This document shows, piece by piece, positions 1 through 5,457 of a stretch of DNA of 5,875 nt. Below the pieces are notes generated by a model, which saw nothing but the letters and a program-made list of their open reading frames with translations, was not told the DNA's origin and ran no database searches. Source of the stretch: Candidatus Zixiibacteriota bacterium (GTDB lineage Bacteria; Zixibacteria; MSB-5A5; GN15; FEB-12); NCBI GenBank assembly GCA_030619345.1, contig JAUXBO010000170.1:1-5875 (forward strand), written 5' to 3'. The translations under genes were made by a program, and so were the position numbers. Within the stretch, counting starts at the first letter, position 1, and each line of letters starts with the position of its first letter.

Positions 1-316
1 CCAGGGCAGCCCCCTCGAACAGCCGACGAGGAGCATCATGATTTCCGGCAATTATGATAGTTGGAATACCGGCCACTTGCGCCAGACGGTGAAGCTGCTC
101 ACCCGCGATAGCTAAGATACGATTGCTTGGGCGGACCTTATCAAATATATCACCGGCATGAATGCAAACATCGGGACGAATTTTAATTATCCGATCAATC
201 GCCTCGACAAAGGCGTTGACAATATCTTCCTGACGCAAAGTCAGGCCACTCTCACCCCGCCTTGGATGATTCTCCCCGGACCCGAGATGGCTATCGGCTA
301 CATGACATATCTTCAT
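1..316 (-). CDS. SbcD/Mre11-type metallophosphoesterase, N-terminal part (3' end beyond window)
   Basis: Reading the minus strand from the ATG at 314-316 gives 105 codons with no stop up to the window edge, starting MKICHVADSHLG. Three calcineurin-like phosphoesterase motifs are visible in order: D8-x-H10 in ADSHLG, G55-D56 in HAGDIFD, and GNHD at 91-94. These residues coordinate the two metal ions (usually Mn2+) in SbcD, Mre11 and YhaO-type nucleases, which process DNA ends and hairpins in repair, normally with an SbcC/Rad50 ATPase. The start is chosen because family members begin in this way at the first beta strand. The frame is open further upstream to a TGA and has TTG codons just before the ATG, with no clear Shine-Dalgarno sequence. 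It lies 93 nt after the response regulator, with no terminator seen between them. The capping domain and any SbcC partner would be outside the window, so SbcD and YhaO-like paralogues cannot be separated; no symbol is given. Confidence 0.87.
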   Translation of the reverse strand, partial: MKICHVADSHLGSGENHPRRGESGLTLRQEDIVNAFVEAIDRIIKIRPDVCIHAGDIFDKVRPSNRILAIAGEQLHRLAQVAGIPTIIIAGNHDAPRRLFEGAAL

Positions 317-409
317 CAAGTTCAATATACGGCGAACTCGATCAAAACGGAATCAGCAAACAATCACATTCTAATTGTATGAAAAGCAGGACCTACAGAT
401 GAAACAGGA

Positions 410-1840
410 TCAGTATATTTCGTAGCGCGAAATTCTATCCCTGAGAGTATTCCGGGAGATTCCCAGCGTCTCTGACGTCTTCACCTGATTGCCATTGAAA
501 TGCTTCAAGCACGAAGATATGATGGCCCGCTCAAACGAAGACTCAAGCATGTGGAAAATCTGCCCCGGATATCCGTTTATCAACTTGGGCATAATCGGCT
601 CAATCAGTTTGGCGAAGGTCTCAGTGTAGTTTTCTTCGAGATCGGAGACTTCGACCTCCGGCTCGCCCTTGTCGTCAGAGAAGGCCGGAAAATCATCCCG
701 TTCCAGTTTCTCACTCTTGGACATCACCAGCGCCGTCTGAACATTATTTTCCAGTTCACGGACATTGCCGGGCCAGTTAAATCTGGTGAGGGCTTGCATC
801 GCGCTCTTGGAAACCTGTCGCGAAGGCTGTCCCAGGTCTGACGTGAGTTTGTTCAGGAAGTGGTCCACAAGAAGGGGAATGTCGCTTCGTCTGTCCCTCA
901 GCGGCGGAATATAAATCGAGAATACTTTTAGTCGATAAAATAGGTCAACCCTGAAAGCGCCTTCCTTCATCAACTGCACTAATGATTTGTTGGTTGCAGC
1001 GATTATGCGAACGTCGGTGTCAATTGTCTCATTGCCTCCAACACGTTCAAACTTCTTGTCTTGAAGAACGCGGAGAAGTTTTGACTGGGTGAGCATCGAC
1101 ATATCCCCGATCTCATCCAGGAACAAAGTACCGCCATCGGTCTGCTCGAATTTACCAATACGCTTATAGTACGCTCCTGTAAAGGCACCCTTTTCATGGC
1201 CGAAAAGTTCCGACTCCAGAAGTGTCTCATGGAGCGCCGCGCAGTTTACGGAGAGAAAGGAGTTGCCATGTCTTTTTGAATTGCGATGAATTGCCCGAGC
1301 GACCAGTTCCTTACCGGTTCCGGATTCTCCGAAAATCAGGACGGCGGCATCGGTCTTGGCCACCTGCCCGATCAATTTAGCTATCTCCACTATTTCAGGC
1401 GACTTGCCAATAATCGCATCAACGCCGGTGACTAGTTCTACCGGTTTGGGGGCCACAAACGGACTGCGTCGTCCGGCTGATTGATCACAAGCCTTGTTGA
1501 CTGAATCAATCAACTTCTCTATATCAAACGGCTTGGTGAGGTATTCAAACGCTCCCTCACGCATAGCCTCCATAGCGTTTTCAGTAGAAACAAATCCCGA
1601 GATGACAATAACCGGCAGAGTATTCTTTTTTTCCTTGATCTCCCTCAGGACATCCAGCCCGGACATGGTGGGAAGATTTACGTCGAGCAGAACCAAATCT
1701 ATATCATTGTGGGAATCGACAAAATCGTTTACCTCGGCTCCATCTTCAAGAAACCGAAAACGAAAACGATCCGCGTCGAACAGATTCGCCAGTGATTGTG
1801 AAAGCTCTTTGTCGTCGTCTACAAGAAGTATGTTTTTCAT
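410..1840 (-). CDS. NtrC-family sigma-54-dependent response regulator
   Basis: A complete 476-aa protein with the standard three-domain plan. The receiver domain (about 1-120) has acidic residues D8-D9, phosphoacceptor D53 in LLLDVNLP, S81 and K103-P104. The AAA+ domain (about 138-375) has Walker A GESGTGKE (171-178), the sigma-54 contact loop GAFTGA (218-223), Walker B TLFLDEIGD (238-246), arginine-finger region FRVDLFYRL (296-304) and WPGNVREL (356-363). The C-terminal Fis-type helix-turn-helix (about 436-476) contains GNQVKTSETLGISRNTLR. Known role of the family: phosphorylation by a histidine kinase drives oligomerisation and ATP-dependent remodelling of sigma-54 RNA polymerase at promoters bound upstream. 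The linker at about 376-435 is acidic, then carries a helical segment like that before the NtrC HTH. The start follows purine-rich GGAAGG/AAGGG at 1844-1858. No cognate kinase is in the window, so its signal and regulon are unknown. Confidence 0.96.
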   Translation of the reverse strand: MKNILLVDDDKELSQSLANLFDADRFRFRFLEDGAEVNDFVDSHNDIDLVLLDVNLPTMSGLDVLREIKEKKNTLPVIVISGFVSTENAMEAMREGAFEYLTKPFDIEKLIDSVNKACDQSAGRRSPFVAPKPVELVTGVDAIIGKSPEIVEIAKLIGQVAKTDAAVLIFGESGTGKELVARAIHRNSKRHGNSFLSVNCAALHETLLESELFGHEKGAFTGAYYKRIGKFEQTDGGTLFLDEIGDMSMLTQSKLLRVLQDKKFERVGGNETIDTDVRIIAATNKSLVQLMKEGAFRVDLFYRLKVFSIYIPPLRDRRSDIPLLVDHFLNKLTSDLGQPSRQVSKSAMQALTRFNWPGNVRELENNVQTALVMSKSEKLERDDFPAFSDDKGEPEVEVSDLEENYTETFAKLIEPIMPKLINGYPGQIFHMLESSFERAIISSCLKHFNGNQVKTSETLGISRNTLRDRISRYEIY

Positions 1841-2167
1841 CGTCCCTTTTTACCTTCCAGATATATCAATGTTATCGGAAGATGGAACGGTTTGTGTAGC
1901 CATTTTCTGCTGATATAAGCGGAAAAAGAACAAAAAAGAGAGATTCAATCAGAGAAGTACTTCTCAATTTGGTCCGATCAACAAGTCAAACCATACTTGA
2001 TGGGTGCATCTCTTTGAGTCAGGTTACAACGTCTGCACCTCGTCGGCAAACCGGACTCAGGTCAGGTCTATTTCAATCTGAAACAAATGCCGGGATTCAT
2101 CCAATTAATTGTGCAGATTGATTCGCAATTCCTGCCGACTGGAGGAATGTAAATCAGAAATGAAACA
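1841..2167. other. 327-bp intergenic region between envelope unit and response regulator
   Basis: No gene can be supported here. The stretch separates the 3' end of the membrane-protein gene from the response regulator and should hold the latter's promoter if it is transcribed on its own. It contains a perfect 14-bp palindrome (1952-1965), a purine-rich run on the plus strand (1921-1943, one pyrimidine in 23), and a 10-bp palindrome CAATTAATTG (2102-2111). I found no convincing -35/-10 pair and no sigma-54 GG-N10-GC element upstream of the regulator. On the plus strand two overlapping frames are open (1900-2121 with no ATG, and 2018-2152), but neither has a credible start or recognisable product. 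Confidence 0.7.
1952..1965. repeat. Perfect 14-bp palindrome, possible operator or weak hairpin
   Basis: GAGAAGTACTTCTC equals its own reverse complement. It sits 112-125 nt upstream of the response regulator start, next to the purine/pyrimidine tract at 1921-1943. The dyad would suit a dimeric DNA-binding protein, possibly the regulator itself (autoregulation); this is inference. Alternatively, in minus-strand RNA it forms a 5-bp stem with a GUAC loop. The main U-rich stretch begins only about 20 nt after it, so it is a poor match to an intrinsic terminator for the unit upstream. Confidence 0.4.
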
Positions 2168-3013
2168 TCAGACTTCTTCGTCAGCGAGGAACTTGACGGT
2201 ACTGCCCATCCAAAGAAAATTTGCCACCATCTCAACCACAAGTCCGGCCAGTAGTATCCAGAATACTAACTCCGGCTGAAATCGCTCTACAATCACCGAG
2301 GGTCGGCTGGTAACAAAACTTATGACTATTGGCCCGGACAGAATAAACCCTGACATAAAGAGGGAGTTAAGTGGATTCTCAATAAACAGCCTCAAAGAAC
2401 CTGTAACCGCTCGCGGGAATCCAACGCCATGAATTACCTGGATCGGAATTACAAAAAGGAATAATGCGGTAATAAATATAAACAGCCCCGGCAGAAGGAG
2501 ATAATCGAAAAGTAGTTCTCGGCGTGGGTGCCCCATGATCTGATCCTGCAGTAGCTCAGGTAATAAAGTAGCAGCGACCGCGATTAAGCCATTTATCAGT
2601 AGCCATCCCAGACTGAGATTCAGCCATAGCTTGGCCGAAACTTTCTTCCCGTTTTCCGGCAGCCTCTCTTCACCAATAAAAATAGCACCAAACTGTCGCG
2701 CGACCAACCCGAGAACTACTCCTTCCAGCGCCAGCCCAACATAGAATTTTGCCCAACCGGAGAAATAAGGCAATAGTCTGAATTGCCCCGGATAATGAGT
2801 AAAACCAGCTGCGGCCTGATCACCAAAGAGCGAAGTCCACCACCTTACCGGGCCATAAAAAAATGGCGAGATAAAGTCATAAAAAGCAAAAAACACTAAA
2901 GCCTGAATGACAAAATAGCCCGCCAACCAGGCCCAGATTCGCCCTGAAAAGAGATTGGCGATACTGTCTACAAACAGCCCGATGAATCGATTGACGGAAG
3001 CGAGAACACTCAT
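2168..3013 (-). CDS. Polytopic inner-membrane protein of unknown function
   Basis: I do not recognise this 281-aa protein. It is strongly hydrophobic, with about six likely membrane helices near residues 27-49, 85-108, 128-150, 170-194, 215-235 and 246-268. There is no signal peptide, no catalytic motif I can name and no repeats. A loop at about 50-80 is rich in aromatic residues (FFYGPVRWW), and the segment at 112-130 is charged and probably cytosolic. The C-terminus is short and acidic (DEEV). It is the last gene of the three-gene unit: its ATG lies 12 nt after the stop of the Fn3 lipoprotein gene, with no obvious Shine-Dalgarno motif, suggesting translation coupled to the upstream gene. 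Position suggests it works at the cytoplasmic membrane with the two upstream envelope proteins, but whether as transporter, assembly factor or otherwise cannot be told from sequence. Confidence 0.88.
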   Translation of the reverse strand: MSVLASVNRFIGLFVDSIANLFSGRIWAWLAGYFVIQALVFFAFYDFISPFFYGPVRWWTSLFGDQAAAGFTHYPGQFRLLPYFSGWAKFYVGLALEGVVLGLVARQFGAIFIGEERLPENGKKVSAKLWLNLSLGWLLINGLIAVAATLLPELLQDQIMGHPRRELLFDYLLLPGLFIFITALFLFVIPIQVIHGVGFPRAVTGSLRLFIENPLNSLFMSGFILSGPIVISFVTSRPSVIVERFQPELVFWILLAGLVVEMVANFLWMGSTVKFLADEEV

Positions 3014-3025
3014 TGGATTTGCAAT

Positions 3026-4579
3026 CTATGGGCTCTGAGCCGTAACAGAATTTGACTCGGTGGACTGCCCGCCCCGATCATATACTATGACTCGGAACTC
3101 ATACAAACTGGTATCCGGCAAAAAGGCCGTAAAATCAGTAGTGGCGCGACTATTGATAATAGCCACCGACACCGTATCGACCCCGAGAATTCTTTGCACC
3201 AGGTAGTGACTGAAATCGAGTTCAGCCGAAGGTGTCCAGCTCAGAAGAACTTCCGAGTTTGCCTGCACGGAGGCCGAAAGTACTACCGGGTCAGGCGGGA
3301 AATCAGGCCGGGTGCTGGCCGAGACTTCGTTGGATTCCGCTTTGAATCCGAATTGGTCCGAGACAAACAGCTTGTAATAATAAGTAGAGTTACCCACCAA
3401 AGATGTATCGGTGAAAGCGGTCGTGCTCTTATTGAGTATAGTAGCAACCAGGTCTGATACTTCACTGACCCCTGGTCCTGCAGATCGATAAATCCGATAG
3501 GCTGAGAAATCACTAGAAGTTGAACCGGTCCACTGCAGATTAACCTGCCACTCCGACAGAGCCAAAGCCGTAAGCGAAACAGCATCGGGTAAGGCATAGA
3601 TGTCAAGTCGTTGGTCGGCGGCTTTTGTCAGGCTATTACCGGCGCGATCAGTGAAACTGCCCCTCACTATTCCATCGCTGAGGCTGAATCCCGGTGGTAC
3701 CTCAAAATAACCGGCGTATACTCCATTGTTAGGAGCCGTATCACCATGAGTGCCGTCATCGAATAACTTCATATTCGTAATCGACCCAAAAGTCACCGTC
3801 GCAAAACCACCGGTCTCCATAGAGACCAAAGAGAACCAGACAGTATCGGCAGTCTTGATGCTGTCCGGTCCCGTGAAGGTCATCTGATCGATCTTAATTT
3901 CGGTATCAAGGAATACACTGTCCGAAGCTATCCGGTCCGAAGTAGACCCATCGGAGAACTGCAGGTCAAGATAGAGAAGTTTCAACCCATCTCCAGATGA
4001 GAGCTCGAAATCCGTATTGGCCTCGAAAGGAACAAACTGCGCATCTGCAAAAAGACTGTCTTCTGATAGTCGCATGTGGCTCGCAGAGATGGGAGTATTG
4101 ATATGGACATCAACAATACTGTCGTTTATATACGCGGCCCCACCCTCGATTGAAATCGAAAAATAAGTTGGACGAGCCGACACAGCAACCGACCGTTCCC
4201 CTTCCAGCCCACTGCTGAAAAGAGCTGCCACCTGAATAAAATATAGTCTGTTAGCCACCAGATTGGAGACGGTCATTTTCTGGTCCGAAGTTTCAAAAGT
4301 CTCCAGCGGGACTGCTGACGCTGAATTGCTCACGAGACTGGAATCAAAGAGGAACAGCCGATAGCCGCTCACGCCCGTTCCATCTGAGATATCCCAGCTA
4401 ATCGACAATGAGTTGTTACCGAGAGCCACCCGTACATTCGATGGTACCACTGTGGACTCGGGCAGAGATCGAACCGGATCGCTTGAGTCAATATGACGGC
4501 TGCAACCAGACATCACAACCACCAACGCCATTACAGCTAACACAACAACTGAGTTTTTTAGTCGTACAGAATAGCTCAT
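3026..4579 (-). CDS. Multi-domain fibronectin type III lipoprotein
   Basis: A 517-aa exported lipoprotein. The N-terminus is basic (R6, K8), then hydrophobic (11-23), ending in lipobox MSGC with Cys26 as the likely lipidation site. Domain order: Fn3-like about 44-137; an Ig-like beta domain about 138-226 (GGAAYINDS start, SEDSLFADAQFVPF, DGLKLLYLDLQFSDGS); a second beta domain about 227-330 with an acidic turn LFDDGTHGDTAPNNGVY (272-288) that resembles calcium-binding loops; then two Fn3 repeats about 331-425 and 426-517, each with a W in strand B (W350, W448) and a YRIYR/YLVQR strand. Such proteins act as surface or periplasmic binding or scaffolding modules; no enzyme domain is seen. The ATG is 1 nt past the stop of the PEGA gene, with an AGGA ribosome site inside that gene's end, so translation is probably coupled. 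The ligand is unknown, and I cannot say whether it faces the periplasm or the outside. Confidence 0.93.
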   Translation of the reverse strand: MSYSVRLKNSVVVLAVMALVVVMSGCSRHIDSSDPVRSLPESTVVPSNVRVALGNNSLSISWDISDGTGVSGYRLFLFDSSLVSNSASAVPLETFETSDQKMTVSNLVANRLYFIQVAALFSSGLEGERSVAVSARPTYFSISIEGGAAYINDSIVDVHINTPISASHMRLSEDSLFADAQFVPFEANTDFELSSGDGLKLLYLDLQFSDGSTSDRIASDSVFLDTEIKIDQMTFTGPDSIKTADTVWFSLVSMETGGFATVTFGSITNMKLFDDGTHGDTAPNNGVYAGYFEVPPGFSLSDGIVRGSFTDRAGNSLTKAADQRLDIYALPDAVSLTALALSEWQVNLQWTGSTSSDFSAYRIYRSAGPGVSEVSDLVATILNKSTTAFTDTSLVGNSTYYYKLFVSDQFGFKAESNEVSASTRPDFPPDPVVLSASVQANSEVLLSWTPSAELDFSHYLVQRILGVDTVSVAIINSRATTDFTAFLPDTSLYEFRVIVYDRGGQSTESNSVTAQSP

Positions 4580-4580
4580 C

Positions 4581-5318
4581 TTAGAAATTCCTGCTTAATG
4601 TAATTGCCGGGGAGCCGTTGATTGAACCAGGGTTCACTGATAGTCCCTTAACGGAGAATGTCGCCCTATTAGGAACCGAGAAAAAGAGCACATCCAACAC
4701 GTTTATTGACCAAACCGCAATGACCGATCCAATGGCAACACGGCGCACGTTCTCGGCATCGTAGGCGTCCTGCTGTGCTTCATCAAGTTGTGGCTTGAGC
4801 GTTCTGAGTTCACCCAGTGTCCCCAAAGTAGCCAGTGAGTCGTATCGCGCCAGTCGTGCCTCATAGAGGTCGAACTTATCATCGAATTCATTATCAGCCA
4901 GAAAATAACCGGCAACGGAAGCTACCGCCAGCGCGGTGTACAAAGTTCCGCGTTTTCCCTTTTCAAAATATCGCTGCCCCCAACCAGGTATCAGAATCGA
5001 CCTGACGGCCGCCTTGAATCTGGTCTTGGGTACCAGGTGAATGTCGATATTCATCGGCTCCGAGGGATCGACCAATATCCGACTCGAATAACTTTCGTAG
5101 CCATATTTCCGGATATCAAGCCGGTAATCTCCAATCAGAAGTTGCTCGAATCGAGCCGGCGTGACCCCCGCCACGGTGACCTCTCCCGTAATCCGAACCA
5201 TTGCGCCATCCGGATTGGAACTGACTTTAACATCTCCTCTCATCAGATTTTGGGCCGATATTGATGAACAGGAGAAAACTAATATTGAGATGACTATTTT
5301 TTTGATTACAACACTCAT
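4581..5318 (-). CDS. PEGA-domain membrane protein with DUF5683-like C-terminal region
   Basis: A 245-aa exported protein. A signal peptide spans about 1-22 (IKK, then IVISILVFS, probable cleavage after SISA). Cys17 in VFSC is an alternative but poor lipobox. Residues about 28-97 form a PEGA-type beta domain (VKVSSNPDGAMVRITGE start, then TPARFEQLLIGDYRLDIRKYGYE), a fold often found in envelope and S-layer-associated proteins. Residues 104-213 match the layout I know as DUF5683: SILIPGWGQRYFEKGKRGTLY, a membrane segment at about 124-141, a charged and probably helical stretch (143-193), then a second membrane segment at 194-213 ending in WSINVLDVLFF. The C-terminus ends in Phe. It is the first gene of the three-gene unit, about 40 nt downstream of the proposed transcription start; the nearest ribosome site (AGGG, 5332-5335) is unusually far from the ATG, with 13 nt between. 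Its molecular role is not known; envelope anchoring is an inference. Confidence 0.91.
   Translation of the reverse strand: MSVVIKKIVISILVFSCSSISAQNLMRGDVKVSSNPDGAMVRITGEVTVAGVTPARFEQLLIGDYRLDIRKYGYESYSSRILVDPSEPMNIDIHLVPKTRFKAAVRSILIPGWGQRYFEKGKRGTLYTALAVASVAGYFLADNEFDDKFDLYEARLARYDSLATLGTLGELRTLKPQLDEAQQDAYDAENVRRVAIGSVIAVWSINVLDVLFFSVPNRATFSVKGLSVNPGSINGSPAITLSRNF
4589..4592 (-). promoter_or_regulatory. Ribosome binding site inside the PEGA gene for the Fn3 lipoprotein
   Basis: AGGA on the minus strand lies within the last codons of the PEGA gene, 9 nt before the lipoprotein ATG. The two genes are separated by the single base at 4580 (TAA-G-ATG). This supports the chosen start and coupled translation of the pair. 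Confidence 0.6.
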
Positions 5319-5363
5319 AAATTACACTTTTCCCTGTGTATATAATGTGTCTGATTTATCGGA

Positions 5364-5392
5364 ATAATAAAGGCAAAGTAAACACAAGACAA
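5364..5392 (-). promoter_or_regulatory. Candidate sigma-70-type promoter of the three-gene envelope unit
   Basis: On the minus strand a -35-like TTGTCT (5387-5392, 4 of 6 matches to TTGACA) is followed by a 17-bp spacer and a -10-like TATTAT (5364-5369, 5 of 6 matches to TATAAT). The start point would fall near 5357, leaving a leader of about 40 nt before the PEGA gene ATG. It begins 5 nt after the T-run of the upstream terminator, where a new unit would be expected to have its promoter. The region is AT-rich, so a chance match is possible, and the consensus of this organism is unknown. Confidence 0.45.
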
Positions 5393-5397
5393 GACAT

Positions 5398-5426
5398 AAA
5401 AAAAAGGCCACCCTGAAGCGGCCTTT
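5398..5426 (-). terminator. Rho-independent terminator after the sugar transferase
   Basis: In minus-strand RNA a 7-bp stem AAAGGCC/GGCCUUU (arms at 5420-5426 and 5403-5409) encloses a 10-nt loop. Its 3' arm runs directly into a tract of eight T (5398-5405, partly shared with the stem). It lies 31 nt after the sugar transferase stop codon and marks the end of that transcript. On the plus strand the hairpin is followed by a mixed sequence, so it is directional. Confidence 0.88.
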
Positions 5427-5429
5427 CAA

Positions 5430-5445
5430 TGTACAAACATGTACA
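5430..5445. repeat. Inverted repeat TGTACA-AACA-TGTACA before the terminator
   Basis: Two copies of the self-complementary hexamer TGTACA are separated by 4 nt, giving a 6-bp stem with a 4-nt loop in RNA of either strand. It sits between the sugar transferase stop (5458) and the terminator hairpin, 3 nt from the latter. It may stabilise the 3' end of the transcript or be a small protein-binding site; neither is shown by the sequence. Confidence 0.5.
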
Positions 5446-5457
5446 GACACTCAAATT

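Noticed and set aside
158..382. Plus-strand 74-aa open frame
   Set aside because: It lies mostly antisense to the metallophosphoesterase, whose motifs are unmistakable on the minus strand, and its translation resembles nothing known.
317..409. Promoter for the metallophosphoesterase (TACAAT-like box on the minus strand)
   Set aside because: No acceptable -35 element at 16-18 nt; read-through from the response regulator is equally possible.
1494..1913. Plus-strand 139-aa open frame, Ser/Arg-rich
   Set aside because: It is antisense to the receiver domain of the response regulator; its composition is that of a shadow frame.
2125..2145. Possible terminator after the membrane-protein gene (AGGAA/TTCCT arms)
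   Set aside because: The stem is only 5 bp with a 9-nt loop, and no T-run follows on the minus strand.
2141..2152. GGAGGAATG on the plus strand, resembling a ribosome site plus start
   Set aside because: The ATG is followed at once by TAA in frame, and the purine motif abuts the ATG with no spacing.
3194..3606. Antisense and alternative-frame open frames within the Fn3 lipoprotein gene
   Set aside because: They overlap well-supported Fn3 coding sequence and lack starts, ribosome sites and recognisable domains.
5341..5346. Perfect TATAAT on the plus strand
   Set aside because: No -35-like hexamer lies 16-18 nt upstream, and transcription from it would run into the hairpin region and then antisense to the sugar transferase, so it is probably a chance AT-rich match.
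5037..5367. Two plus-strand open frames opposite the PEGA gene
   Set aside because: They lie opposite the PEGA domain and signal peptide; no ribosome site and no recognisable protein.
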